64,000 nucleotides of DNA from Oscillospiraceae bacterium. GTDB taxonomy: Bacteria; Bacillota; Clostridia; Oscillospirales; Acutalibacteraceae. The stretch spans positions 483,695-547,694 of the forward strand of contig CAJTCU010000001.1 in the NCBI GenBank assembly GCA_910574935.1. The letters are read 5' to 3'. The notes beneath the pieces are model-generated. The model made no database searches. It worked only from the letters and a program-made list of their open reading frames with translations, and had not been told where the DNA came from. Below, piece by piece: positions 18,595-26,861 of the stretch (positions within the stretch are counted from its first letter, which is position 1; every line of letters begins with the position of its first letter). Both the position numbers and the translations under genes were made by a program.

Positions 18595-20586
18595 TTACTC
18601 TTCCACAGGAGCGGGCTGCTCGGTAGAGTAGACCACCTCTTCTGCGGGGGCGTTCTCCGCCTCCTCATCCGCCGCAGCCTGCTCGTCCTCCAGGACTGCC
18701 CGGATGGAAAGAGATACCCGGTGACGCTCCAGGTCCACGTCTGTGACCTTCACCTTCACCATATCGCCCACTGCCAGGGCGTCCTGGGGCTTCTCAATCC
18801 GGTGGTCGGCGATCTGGGAGATATGGATAAGGCCATCAATGCCCGGAATCACGCTGGCAAAAGCGCCAAAAGCGGTCATGCCCACAATCTTCGCCTGGCA
18901 CACAGTGCCCACAGGGTACTCCCGCTCCATCTTCACCCACGGGTTGTCCTCAGGACGCTTGTAGCCCAGAGAGATCTTGCTGTTCTCCCGGTCCAGACCC
19001 TTCACATACACATTCACCGTGTCGCCCACGTTCACCACTTCGCTGGGATGCTTCACACGGTTCCAGCTAAGCTCGGAAATATGAATCATACCATCCACGC
19101 CGCCCAGGTCCACAAAAGCGCCAAAGTTGGTCAGGGACTTTACCTTGCCGGTATAGTTCTGGCCCTCTTCCACCTGCTCCCAGAAGCTCTGCTGGGCAGC
19201 CTTGCGCTCTTCCCGCAGCACGCTGCGGATGGAGCCCACAGCCCGGCGGCGCTGGCGGTTCACCTCAATAATACGGAACTTCACTTCCTGGCCCCGTAGG
19301 CCCTCCAGGGGTTCGCCCCGGCTGGCCGTGGCCTGAGAGGCGGGCACAAACACCCGCATGCCGTCCCGCAGAACAATGACGCCGCCCTTGACCACCTCAA
19401 TGACCTTGCCCTCCAGAATCTCGCCGCTCTCCTGAGCAGCCTGGATGGTGTCCCAGCCCTTCATGGCCTCTACCCGGCGCTTGGAGAGCATAATGGTACC
19501 TTCCTGGTCATTGGTTTTCATAATAAGCAGCTCCACCTGGTCGCCAATCTTTACCACATCCTCGGGCTTGGCCGAGGGATCGTTAGAAAGCTCTGCGGCA
19601 GGGATAAAGCCAGCCTGCTTGCGACCCACGTCTACGTAGACCTCCGTGGGGGAGATGCCCACCACAACGCCATGAACCTTCTCGTCTGTATTCATGCTCT
19701 TGAGCGATTCCTCAAGCATCTCCTCAAAATTTTGTTCAGTGCTGTTGACTTCAGCCATGGTAACAAGTACCTCCTTTATTATGCTTGCGGGTGTAGAAGC
19801 TCCCGCTGTTATGCCAACGCTCAGGCGGTTGGAAAAGGCCGGAAGCTCCCGGGCCCTTTCAATGAGGTACGTTTCACTATACTCCGAGCAAATGTCTCGA
19901 AGCTTGGCCGTATTCGAGCTGTCCCTGCCGCCCACAACGATCATCACGTCGCATTCTTTGGCCAGGGCCAGCGCCTCTTTCTGCCGTTTCGCTGTTGCAT
20001 TACATATTGTATCAAAAATCGCGGCGTTTGTACATAGTTTTTTCAGAGTTTCAGAACAATTTTGCCAAAGCCCCCCATGAAACGTCGTCTGTGCCGCCGC
20101 TGTGACAGGAATTTCCTTTAGTTCGGGCCGTTCCTTCAGCAAATTAACCAGTTCCTCCGGCGAAGCGCATACAAAATAGGGCCCTGTGCAGCGGCTTACT
20201 GTGCCCGCCACCTCCGGATGGCCGGGGTCGCCGAAAAGCAGAAACACCCGCCCCTGTTCCCCCGCCTGCCGGGCGATATCATGAATTTTCTTTACAAAGG
20301 GACAGGTGGCGTCCGCCCACTCCAGGCCCAGGGCCCGGGCTTTCTCTTCCACCTGGGCGGTCACCCCGTGAGAACGGAGCACCAGCACGTGCCCTGGCGG
20401 GGTATCCTCCGGCGCGTCCACAATGGCTACGCCCCCAGCCGCCAGTTCCTCCACCAGCTGGGGGTTATGGAGAATGGCCCCCAGGGTCACCGGCTTTTTC
20501 CCCTTTGCCAATAGGTCGTAGACCATATCCACGGCCCGTTTGGCCCCAAAGCAGAAGCCAGCGCTTTTCGCCAAATGGACCGTCAC
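18595..20586 (-). CDS. ispH: IspH (HMBPP reductase) fused to four-repeat S1 RNA-binding protein
   Basis: Residues 1-280 are 4-hydroxy-3-methylbut-2-enyl diphosphate reductase, the last step of the MEP isoprenoid pathway, with the three cluster cysteines in GFCFGAKRAV (Cys12), ATCPFVKK (near 95) and TICNATAKRQ (near 190). After a short acidic linker (SMNTDEK) come four S1 OB-fold repeats (about 300-370, 385-455, 470-540, 555-630), the last two with the GAF(V/A) and DGMIHISELSW/DGLIHISQI motifs, then an acidic tail. This fusion is known across Clostridia; the S1 part resembles ribosomal S1-like proteins. The start is GTG within GTGA overlapping the plsC stop, so translation is coupled. 663 residues. 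Confidence 0.93.
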   Translation of the reverse strand: MTVHLAKSAGFCFGAKRAVDMVYDLLAKGKKPVTLGAILHNPQLVEELAAGGVAIVDAPEDTPPGHVLVLRSHGVTAQVEEKARALGLEWADATCPFVKKIHDIARQAGEQGRVFLLFGDPGHPEVAGTVSRCTGPYFVCASPEELVNLLKERPELKEIPVTAAAQTTFHGGLWQNCSETLKKLCTNAAIFDTICNATAKRQKEALALAKECDVMIVVGGRDSSNTAKLRDICSEYSETYLIERARELPAFSNRLSVGITAGASTPASIIKEVLVTMAEVNSTEQNFEEMLEESLKSMNTDEKVHGVVVGISPTEVYVDVGRKQAGFIPAAELSNDPSAKPEDVVKIGDQVELLIMKTNDQEGTIMLSKRRVEAMKGWDTIQAAQESGEILEGKVIEVVKGGVIVLRDGMRVFVPASQATASRGEPLEGLRGQEVKFRIIEVNRQRRRAVGSIRSVLREERKAAQQSFWEQVEEGQNYTGKVKSLTNFGAFVDLGGVDGMIHISELSWNRVKHPSEVVNVGDTVNVYVKGLDRENSKISLGYKRPEDNPWVKMEREYPVGTVCQAKIVGMTAFGAFASVIPGIDGLIHISQIADHRIEKPQDALAVGDMVKVKVTDVDLERHRVSLSIRAVLEDEQAAADEEAENAPAEEVVYSTEQPAPVEE

Positions 20587-21293
20587 CGCTTTTCAGCCCC
20601 TTCCGGCAGCTGCGAGGGCAGACCCAGGCTTTTTAGGGTCTCTTCCCTCAGGCCAATAATCTCGTTCATAATCTTCCGGCTGGCCTTTCGCAGCTGCATA
20701 CTGGAATCATCGGGAATGTTCAACCGCTCCGCCGGGATAGGCTTGCCAAAATTCACAATGGTTCGCTTGAACATCCTGGGCAGTTTGCCGTCCTCTGCTG
20801 TAATACACACCGGCACCACGGTGGCCTTGGTCCGGTAGGCCAAAAGAGCCGCGCCCGTCTTAGGCTTTTGCAGCAGTCCGTCTTTAGAGCGGGTGCCCTC
20901 AATAAACACCCCCACCACGGCGTTTTCATCCAGCAGACGGTAGGCGTCGGCCAGGGCGTCCGCCCCGCCGCTTCCCCTGCACACCGGAAAAGCCCCCAGC
21001 CCCCGCAGCAGTCCCCCCAGGAATTTGCCGCGGAACAGCTCTTCTTTGGCCATATAGTACACCTGCCGCCACAGGGAAACCCCCAGGGTCACTGGGTCCC
21101 GCTTTACCATATGGTTGCAGCACAGCAGCACGGGGCCGGTTTTGGGCATATTCTCCCGGCCCACCACCTTTAGGCGGAACACCGGATAATAGTAAAGCGC
21201 CAATATCACCTGCCCCAAAGCGTACAGCGGGCTCTTTCGCCGTGCCGGCCTCTGTTTGGCGCTCCGTTTTTTTGCCACTTTGTCACCCCACAT
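20583..21293 (-). CDS. plsC: 1-acyl-sn-glycerol-3-phosphate acyltransferase (PlsC)
   Basis: Acylates lysophosphatidate to phosphatidate at the membrane. The catalytic HX4D motif is NHMVKRD (near residue 60) and the phosphate-binding motif is FIEGTRSKDG (near residue 130); a basic N-terminus and a short hydrophobic segment (ALGQVILALYYYPV) fit membrane association. 236 residues. It overlaps the end of cmk and is itself overlapped by ispH, in the classic Clostridia order cmk-plsC-ispH/S1. ATG 21293 overlaps cmk by 11 bases; a GTG at 21278 behind GGGGTGA is an equally possible start (231 residues). Confidence 0.9.
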   Translation of the reverse strand: MWGDKVAKKRSAKQRPARRKSPLYALGQVILALYYYPVFRLKVVGRENMPKTGPVLLCCNHMVKRDPVTLGVSLWRQVYYMAKEELFRGKFLGGLLRGLGAFPVCRGSGGADALADAYRLLDENAVVGVFIEGTRSKDGLLQKPKTGAALLAYRTKATVVPVCITAEDGKLPRMFKRTIVNFGKPIPAERLNIPDDSSMQLRKASRKIMNEIIGLREETLKSLGLPSQLPEGAEKR

Positions 21294-21954
21294 CTTTTTT
21301 CATTCGCTCTTGGGCCAGGGCCACCAGCTGGTCCACCACCTGCTCAAAACTTAGCCCCGTGGTGTCCAGGGTCACGCCGTCCGCCGGACGCTGGCCCAGC
21401 TGCTCTTGGTCCTGCCTGTCCCGCTGGACCACCTCTGCCAGCACCTGCCCAAAGTCCGCCGGAGCCCCGGCCTCCTCCAGCTGGCGGGTCCGCCGCCGGG
21501 CCCGCTCCTCTGGCGAAGCGGTAAGGAACACCTTCAGCTGGGCCCCGGGCAAAATAGCGGTGCCAATGTCCCGGCCGTCCATCACCACATGGGCCCTCTG
21601 GGCCAGGTCCCTTTGCAGGTCCAGCAGGAAGCGCCGCACCTGGGGGATATGGGACACCCAGCGGGAAGTGGCCATGGAGACCTCTTGGGTGCGGATGGCC
21701 TGGGAAACATCCCGGCCGTTAAGCAGGGTGCGCTGCCCCTTTTCTCCATAGGCCAGCGTAACCTTTGCCTCTGGCAGGCGGGCTGTCACGGCCTGGGGGT
21801 CTTCCAGGTTTACGCCGTTTTCCAGCATAAACAAGGCCAAGGCCCGGTACATGGCGCCAGTATCCACATAGGTAAAGCCCAGCCGCTGGGCGGCAGCCTT
21901 TGCCACGCTGGATTTTCCCGCGCCGGCCGGCCCGTCAATTGCAATCGCGAACAT
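21283..21954 (-). CDS. cmk: Cytidylate kinase
   Basis: Phosphorylates CMP and dCMP to the diphosphates, for nucleic acid and phospholipid precursor supply. P-loop GPAGAGKSSVAKAAA (residues 8-22), TGAMYRAL, a KVFLTASPEERARRR arginine lid and VMDGRDIGTAILP are all present. 223 residues, the normal size. Start ATG 21954 has GAGGT 6 bases upstream; a longer ORF to 21972 exists but has no site. First gene of the cmk-plsC-ispH/S1 operon. Confidence 0.93.
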   Translation of the reverse strand: MFAIAIDGPAGAGKSSVAKAAAQRLGFTYVDTGAMYRALALFMLENGVNLEDPQAVTARLPEAKVTLAYGEKGQRTLLNGRDVSQAIRTQEVSMATSRWVSHIPQVRRFLLDLQRDLAQRAHVVMDGRDIGTAILPGAQLKVFLTASPEERARRRTRQLEEAGAPADFGQVLAEVVQRDRQDQEQLGQRPADGVTLDTTGLSFEQVVDQLVALAQERMKKDVG

Positions 21955-21970
21955 GATAAACCTCTTTTCC

Positions 21971-22000
21971 ATTATAATAGCATTTTAATTGACCTGTCAA
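21971..22000 (-). promoter_or_regulatory. Promoter of cmk-plsC-ispH/S1 operon
   Basis: Minus strand TTGACA, 18 bases, TATAAT, ending 16 bases before the cmk ATG. Confidence 0.7.
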
Positions 22001-22139
22001 TATATATTGTGATAAGAAAAAGGGGAAAATATGTTATCCTTATCAATGATTACTGCCCTTGGCAAAAGAAAACGCGTGGTCATATAGAACTGCCTCTGGC
22101 GCAAAGGAGCTTGGCCGCCGGCCCGGCTGGGTCAGATTC

Positions 22140-22706
22140 TTACCCCACCGCGCCATCACATTCTTCATACTCCCGGCGCAGCAGCCGGTACTCCAGACGA
22201 GTTTTCATTTGACCGTCGTGCCACTGCCAGCCGGGCTTTTCCGCCTCCCGAATGAGCCCGCACTTCTCCATCACCCGCCGGGAGCCCACGTTTTCCGCCA
22301 GGCATCCGGTGGAAAACCGGTATACCCCGTCCTCGCGGAAAGCAAAGCGCAGCAGCTCTGCCAGAGCCTCGGTGCCTAATCCCTGTCCCCAAAACTCAGG
22401 CAGGTAAAAGTATCCGGCGTGGACCAGCTTTCCCACCGGCGTGCGGTCCTGCACCGTATAGCCGACGCTCCCCGCCTGGCGGCCGTTCTCTCGAAGCTCG
22501 GCCCGCAGAAAGTAAAAGGTACGGTCTGGGCGCTTTGCGTCGGCCAGCACCTGGGCAAAGTCCTCTCGGGCCTCCTCCCGGCTGTGAAGCATGATGTCTT
22601 GCAGGTAGTACATGGTCTTAGGGCAGCTTTTCAGCTGGTAATAGGCCTCTTCGTCGGCGGGAACATAGTCCCGCAGGCGCAGGCGGGGGGTGGTAAGTTC
22701 TATCAT
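22140..22706 (-). CDS. GNAT family N-acetyltransferase (RimJ/RimL-like)
   Basis: A 188-residue acetyl-CoA-dependent acetyltransferase of the RimJ/RimL type: opening ELTTPRLRLRDYVPADEEAYY, a central strand with the acetyl-CoA loop EFWGQGLGTEALAELLRFAF (pattern Q/RxxGxG/A), and the C-terminal N(V)GSRRVMEKCGLIREAE signature. Members acetylate protein N-termini, antibiotics or small amines; the substrate is unknown. AAGGAG 6 bases before ATG 22706 sets the start. It is transcribed the same way as lepA but separated by about 90 bases; no operon is evident. Confidence 0.85.
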   Translation of the reverse strand: MIELTTPRLRLRDYVPADEEAYYQLKSCPKTMYYLQDIMLHSREEAREDFAQVLADAKRPDRTFYFLRAELRENGRQAGSVGYTVQDRTPVGKLVHAGYFYLPEFWGQGLGTEALAELLRFAFREDGVYRFSTGCLAENVGSRRVMEKCGLIREAEKPGWQWHDGQMKTRLEYRLLRREYEECDGAVG

Positions 22707-22797
22707 GGCGGTCTCCTTGGTTCTGTTTTTCCGCATACGCGGCCCTTTGCGCGGGGAAAGCCCTCGGCGTTTTAACCCCGTCTAGCCCGGGACCGCC

Positions 22798-24600
22798 CTA
22801 CTCGTCCAACTTCAGCACAGCCATAAAGGCCTCTTGGGGCACCTCTACAGTGCCCAGCTGGCGCATGCGCTTTTTGCCCTCTTTCTGCTTTTCCAGCAGC
22901 TTTTTCTTGCGGGTGATGTCCCCGCCATAGCACTTGGCCAGAACGTCCTTGCGCAAGGCCTTTACGGTTTCTCGGGCAATAATCTTGCCCCCCACGCAGG
23001 CCTGGATGGGCACCTCGAACAGCTGGCGGGGAATCTTCTCCTTCAGCTTTTCCGTCATCTTCCGGGCCCGGGGGTAGGCCTTTTCGGTGTGCAGAATGAA
23101 GCTAAGGGCGTCCACCATTTCGCCGTTTAAGAGGATGTCCAGCTTTACCAGCTGAGAGGGCCGGTAGCCCAGCAGCTCGTAGTCGAAGCTGGCATAGCCC
23201 CGGGTGCGGGACTTCAGCGCGTCGAAAAAGTCGTAGATGATCTCATTAAGGGGCAGCTCGTAGTGGATATCCACCCGGTCGGTGTCAATGTATTTCATGT
23301 CCATAAACACGCCCCGGCGCTCCTGGCACAGCTCCATAATGTTGCCCACGTACTCGGCGGGGGAATAAATATGGGCATTGCTAATGGGCTCCTCCGCGCT
23401 CTGGATGGTGGCAGGGTCCGGGTAGTTGGTGGGGTTGTCAATGGAGAGGGTCTCGCCGTTGGTCTTTGTGATCTTATACACCACGCTGGGGGCGGTGGTG
23501 ATCAGATCCAGGTTATACTCCCGTTCCAGGCGCTCCTGGATAATTTCCATATGCAGAAGCCCTAAGAAGCCGCATCGGAACCCAAAGCCCAGGGCCACCG
23601 AGGTCTCCGGCTCGAAGGTCAGGGAGGCGTCGTTAAGCTGGAGCTTTTCCAAAGCGTCCCGCAGGTCTGTGTAGTGGGCCCCGTCGGCAGGGTAAATGCC
23701 GCAGAACACCATGGGCTGCACCGCCCGGTAGCCGGGCAGCGGCTCCGCCGCCGGGTTTTCCGCCAGGGTCACGGTGTCGCCCACCCGGGCCTGGCGCACA
23801 TCCTTAATAGAGGCCGCGATATAGCCCACCTCTCCGGCGTAAAGGGCCTCTGCCGGCTCCAGAGAGGTAGCCCGAAGAAAGCCGCACTCCACCACTTGAA
23901 ACTCCCCGCCGGTCGCCATCATGCGGATGGTGTTCCCTGGGCGGACACAGCCATCTTTAATGCGCACGTAGACAATGACCCCCCGGTAGGAATCATAATA
24001 GGAGTCGAAAATCAGGGCCCGCAAAGGCGCGCTCTCGTCCCCCTGAGGGGCGGGGATGTCGCTGACCACGCGCTCCAGCACCTCATCGATGTTAATTCCG
24101 TTTTTCGCAGAGATGCGGGGGGCGTCCATGGCCGGAATGCCGATAATGTCCTCTATTTCATGGCAGGCCCGGTCCGGGTCCGCGCTGATCAGGTCGATCT
24201 TGTTCACCACTGGCACAATCTCCAGGCCCGCGTCCACGGCCAGGTAGGTGTTGGCCAGAGTCTGGGCCTCAATGCCCTGGGAGGCGTCCACCACCAGCAC
24301 GGCCCCCTCGCAGGCGGCCAGGGACCGGGAGACCTCATAGTTAAAGTCAACATGCCCGGGGGTATCGATGAGGTTGAACACATAGTCCTCCCCGTCCCGG
24401 GCGGTATACACCAGGGTAACGGCGTGGGCCTTGATGGTGATGCCCCGCTCCCGCTCCAGGTCCATGTTATCCAAAAGCTGGTTTTCCATTTCCCGCAGAG
24501 GGACCGCCTTGGTCTGCTCCAAAATGCGGTCGGCCAGGGTGCTTTTGCCGTGGTCGATGTGGGCAACAATACTGAAATTGCGGATCTTCGATTTATCCAT
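22798..24600 (-). CDS. lepA: Elongation factor 4 (LepA)
   Basis: Ribosome-binding translational GTPase that back-translocates or remodels stalled ribosomes. GTP-binding motifs are [14 protein letters not shown] (residues 12-25), the GITIKA switch, DTPGHVDF and NKIDL; the C-terminal LepA-specific domain ends in the [15 protein letters not shown] region. 600 residues exactly matches the family. Chosen ATG 24600 has GAGGAG 9 bases upstream; a longer open frame up to 24708 is an extension without support. Confidence 0.95.
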   Translation of the reverse strand: MDKSKIRNFSIVAHIDHGKSTLADRILEQTKAVPLREMENQLLDNMDLERERGITIKAHAVTLVYTARDGEDYVFNLIDTPGHVDFNYEVSRSLAACEGAVLVVDASQGIEAQTLANTYLAVDAGLEIVPVVNKIDLISADPDRACHEIEDIIGIPAMDAPRISAKNGINIDEVLERVVSDIPAPQGDESAPLRALIFDSYYDSYRGVIVYVRIKDGCVRPGNTIRMMATGGEFQVVECGFLRATSLEPAEALYAGEVGYIAASIKDVRQARVGDTVTLAENPAAEPLPGYRAVQPMVFCGIYPADGAHYTDLRDALEKLQLNDASLTFEPETSVALGFGFRCGFLGLLHMEIIQERLEREYNLDLITTAPSVVYKITKTNGETLSIDNPTNYPDPATIQSAEEPISNAHIYSPAEYVGNIMELCQERRGVFMDMKYIDTDRVDIHYELPLNEIIYDFFDALKSRTRGYASFDYELLGYRPSQLVKLDILLNGEMVDALSFILHTEKAYPRARKMTEKLKEKIPRQLFEVPIQACVGGKIIARETVKALRKDVLAKCYGGDITRKKKLLEKQKEGKKRMRQLGTVEVPQEAFMAVLKLDE

Positions 24601-24844
24601 GGGGAAAAACTCCTCGCTGTTGAGATGGGCGTATCCAAAAGAGAGTATTGAATCACGATATTTTAGCTGGGAAGCAGCCAATGGCTTCCAGCGGTGGAAA
24701 GCTGGCAAAGCCGGCTCTTGCGTTCTAAGTCAAGTCTCCGCTGGCCTTGTCCCGCCCATGAAACCGGCTGGACTCGGCCAGGTCAAAGGGGTCCCATTCC
24801 CTGGCTCCGCCAAGGAACCGGAGCGCTTCCCCGCGTTGGGCAGG
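24601..24844. other. Non-coding stretch upstream of lepA
   Basis: About 240 bases with no gene that I can support. Short GC-rich ORFs here lack ribosome sites. Its right-hand part merges with a decayed inverted-repeat element. Confidence 0.3.
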
Positions 24845-24965
24845 AGGGAGCGGGGCTTTGCTCTTCCTGCCGCCCCTAAAGCCCCGCGGCCTTTGAAAAT
24901 GTGGCGGCGCTTTTACTGTTCCGCCTTTGGCGGCTTGCTGGCAACACAACGCGTGTGGACACTCC
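24845..24965 (+). repeat. Degenerate copy of the GTGTCC-ended ~157-bp inverted-repeat element
   Basis: The core GCCCCTAAAGCCCCGC, then CCTTTGAAAA and CTTTTACTG, and the right end GTGTGGACACTCC match in order the better copies at 42119-42275 and 63609-63765. The left end is not recognisable, so only about 120 bases remain. Confidence 0.55.
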
Positions 24966-24981
24966 TATTGAGACACCGTCC

Positions 24982-25010
24982 TTGACATTTTCGCCGGGGC
25001 GGTATAATAT
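24982..25010 (+). promoter_or_regulatory. Strong promoter of the structured RNA
   Basis: TTGACA at 24982; -10 is TATAAT (spacer 15) or, better spaced, TAATAT at 25005 (spacer 17). Confidence 0.65.
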
Positions 25011-25014
25011 ACTA

Positions 25015-25186
25015 TCATAATAAGAGAACTGCTCCCATAGCGGATGGCCTTGGTTTAAAAAACCCGTGTTTCTAAGAACCGCTGACCGCCCGGGCCGCGT
25101 CCGGACGGTCAACACGCTTTTATTAGGGGGAAAGAACATCCGCTTTCTCCCTTTTCTTCAGGGGAGTGGCCCAACCAGCTTTTTAT
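25015..25186 (+). ncRNA. Rod-like structured RNA, possibly 6S RNA
   Basis: A transcription unit with promoter and no reading frame. Its pairing is nested and almost entirely one rod: 25029-25036 with 25162-25169 (8 bp, two wobble pairs), 25040-25046 GCGGATG with 25137-25143 CATCCGC (7 bp), 25065-25069 CGTGT with 25112-25116 ACACG, and 25084-25088 GACCG with 25106-25110 CGGTC topped by a GC hairpin. A large one-sided bulge separates the closing stem from the next. A TTTTTATT run at 25180 follows the closing stem. Length about 170 and the single long hairpin with a central bubble resemble 6S RNA, the RNA polymerase holoenzyme regulator. There is no T-box or SRP core motif. The 6S assignment is inference; that it is a structured RNA gene is well supported. 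Confidence 0.5.
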
Positions 25187-25193
25187 TGCGTCC

Positions 25194-25225
25194 AACGCCC
25201 GCCCCATGAGGGGGCGTTTTTATTA
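25194..25225 (+). terminator. Intrinsic terminator downstream of structured RNA
   Basis: AACGCCC / GGGCGTT stem followed by TTTTTATT. It isolates the RNA unit from glyS, which has its own promoter. Confidence 0.75.
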
Positions 25226-25302
25226 TATCATTTTGTGGCCCTTTGTCAACCGCCCGCCAGGCCAGAGGGCGGCTAAAAAAATGAAAACTCCGGCGGTTTT
25301 TC

Positions 25303-25331
25303 TTGCAAACTTTCTTTGAATTTGGTAAAAT
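25303..25331 (+). promoter_or_regulatory. Promoter of glyS
   Basis: TTGCAA, 17 bases, TAAAAT, 33 bases before the glyS ATG. The short leader leaves no room for a T-box. Confidence 0.65.
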
Positions 25332-25364
25332 GACAGCAAGAAGAGAGAAAGGAATGAATCTACT

Positions 25365-26765
25365 ATGCGGCAAAGTGAAAAAACCATGGATATGATCGTA
25401 AGCCTCTGCAAGACCCGGGGCTTTATCTTTCCCGGCAGCGAGATATATGGGGGGTTGGCCAACACCTGGGATTATGGCCCCCTGGGCGCCCGGCTGAAAA
25501 ACAACGTGAAGGACACCTGGCGCAAGCGCTTTATTCAGGAGCGGCACAACTCCTTCGAGGTGGACGCCGACATTCTGATGCACCCCCGGGTGTGGGAGGC
25601 CAGCGGCCATGCGCAGAGCTTCTCGGACCCGCTGCTGGACTGCAAAGAGTGTAAAATGCGCTACCGGGCCGACAATCTTATTGATGACTTTAATTCCGAC
25701 GCCCACGCCGACGGCATGACTAAGGAGGAGATGTTCCAGTATATCAAGGACCACCATATCCCCTGCCCCAACTGCGGCAAACACAACTTTACGGATATTC
25801 GGGAATTCAACCTCATGTTCCAGACCTACCGGGGCGTCACCGCGGATAACAAGTCCATTATCTATCTGCGGCCTGAAAACGCCCAGGGCGAGTACGTGAA
25901 CTTCCTCAATGTCCAGCGCACCATGCGGGCCAAGCTGCCCTTCTCCATTGGCCAGATCGGCAAGGCCTTCCGCAACGAGATCACCCCGGGCAACTTCACC
26001 TTCCGCACCATTGAGTTCGAGCAAATGGAGTTCCAGACTTTCTGCAAAGAGGGCGCCGACGAGGAGCTGTATACCTATTTTAAGGAGTATGGCAAAAAGT
26101 ACTTTGAAGACCTGGGCCTGCCCGCCGAAAAGCTGCGCTTCCACGACCATGAGAAACTGGCCCACTACGCCAAGGCCGCCTGCGACATCGAGTACCTGTT
26201 CCCCTTTGGCTGGGGAGAGATTAACGGCACCCACAACCGCACCAACTTTGACCTTAGCCGCCACCAGGAGTACAGCGGCCAGAAGATGGACTATCTGGAC
26301 CCTGAAACCAACGAGAAGTTCATTCCCTATATCATCGAGTCCACCTACGGCCTGGACCGCACGGTGCTGGCCCTGCTGTGCGAGGCCTACGACGTGGAGG
26401 TTTTGGACCAGGCGAAAAACGACAGCCGGGTGGTGCTGCGCCTGTCTCCCGCCATTGCCCCCTACAAGGCGGCGGTGCTGCCCCTTTCCAAAAAGCTGTC
26501 GCCCCCGGCCCGGGAGCTGGCGGAAAAGCTCTCCCGCCACTTTATGACCGACTTTGACGAGACCGGCTCTATCGGCAAACGCTACCGCCGGGAGGACGAG
26601 ATCGGCACACCCCTATGCGTGACGGTGGACTTCGACACCGTAGGCGACAGCGAAAAAGCCGGCGACGGCCAGGTGACTGTGCGGGAACGGGACAGCATGG
26701 CGCAAGAGCGGGTGCCCACCGAGGGGCTGGAGCGGTATATCGGCGAGAAGCTGGGAGCGTTTTAA
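25365..26765 (+). CDS. glyS: Glycine--tRNA ligase, alpha2 (class II) type
   Basis: Charges tRNA-Gly with glycine. The eukaryote/archaea-like dimeric form: RGFIFPGSEIYGG near residue 18, CPNCGKHNFTDIREFNLMF, motif 2 (FRNEITPGNFTFRTIEFEQME, key Arg and Glu residues around 205-222), the EINGTHNRTNFDLSRH loop and the motif 3 GLDRTVLALL with its Arg. The C-terminal anticodon-binding domain ends with the DTVGDSEKAGDGQVTVRERDSM segment. 466 residues is normal. AAAGGA precedes the ATG by 8-9 bases. The gene stands alone with its own promoter. Confidence 0.95.
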   Translation: MRQSEKTMDMIVSLCKTRGFIFPGSEIYGGLANTWDYGPLGARLKNNVKDTWRKRFIQERHNSFEVDADILMHPRVWEASGHAQSFSDPLLDCKECKMRYRADNLIDDFNSDAHADGMTKEEMFQYIKDHHIPCPNCGKHNFTDIREFNLMFQTYRGVTADNKSIIYLRPENAQGEYVNFLNVQRTMRAKLPFSIGQIGKAFRNEITPGNFTFRTIEFEQMEFQTFCKEGADEELYTYFKEYGKKYFEDLGLPAEKLRFHDHEKLAHYAKAACDIEYLFPFGWGEINGTHNRTNFDLSRHQEYSGQKMDYLDPETNEKFIPYIIESTYGLDRTVLALLCEAYDVEVLDQAKNDSRVVLRLSPAIAPYKAAVLPLSKKLSPPARELAEKLSRHFMTDFDETGSIGKRYRREDEIGTPLCVTVDFDTVGDSEKAGDGQVTVRERDSMAQERVPTEGLERYIGEKLGAF

Positions 26766-26788
26766 ACACGCCCTAATTTTCCCGTCCC

Positions 26789-26817
26789 TTGATATTCCCC
26801 TCATTATGAGTTATAAT
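26789..26817 (+). promoter_or_regulatory. Promoter of proline-rich surface protein gene
   Basis: TTGATA, 17 bases, TATAAT, 44 bases before the ATG. Confidence 0.65.
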
Positions 26818-26861
26818 AAGTCTATCATCTCATCACATCCCCAGAAAAACGGAGGCTTTTT

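Noticed and set aside
25226-25364. T-box leader expected upstream of glyS
   Set aside because: No T-box core sequence; the promoter lies only 33 bases before the ATG and the structured RNA upstream ends at its own terminator.
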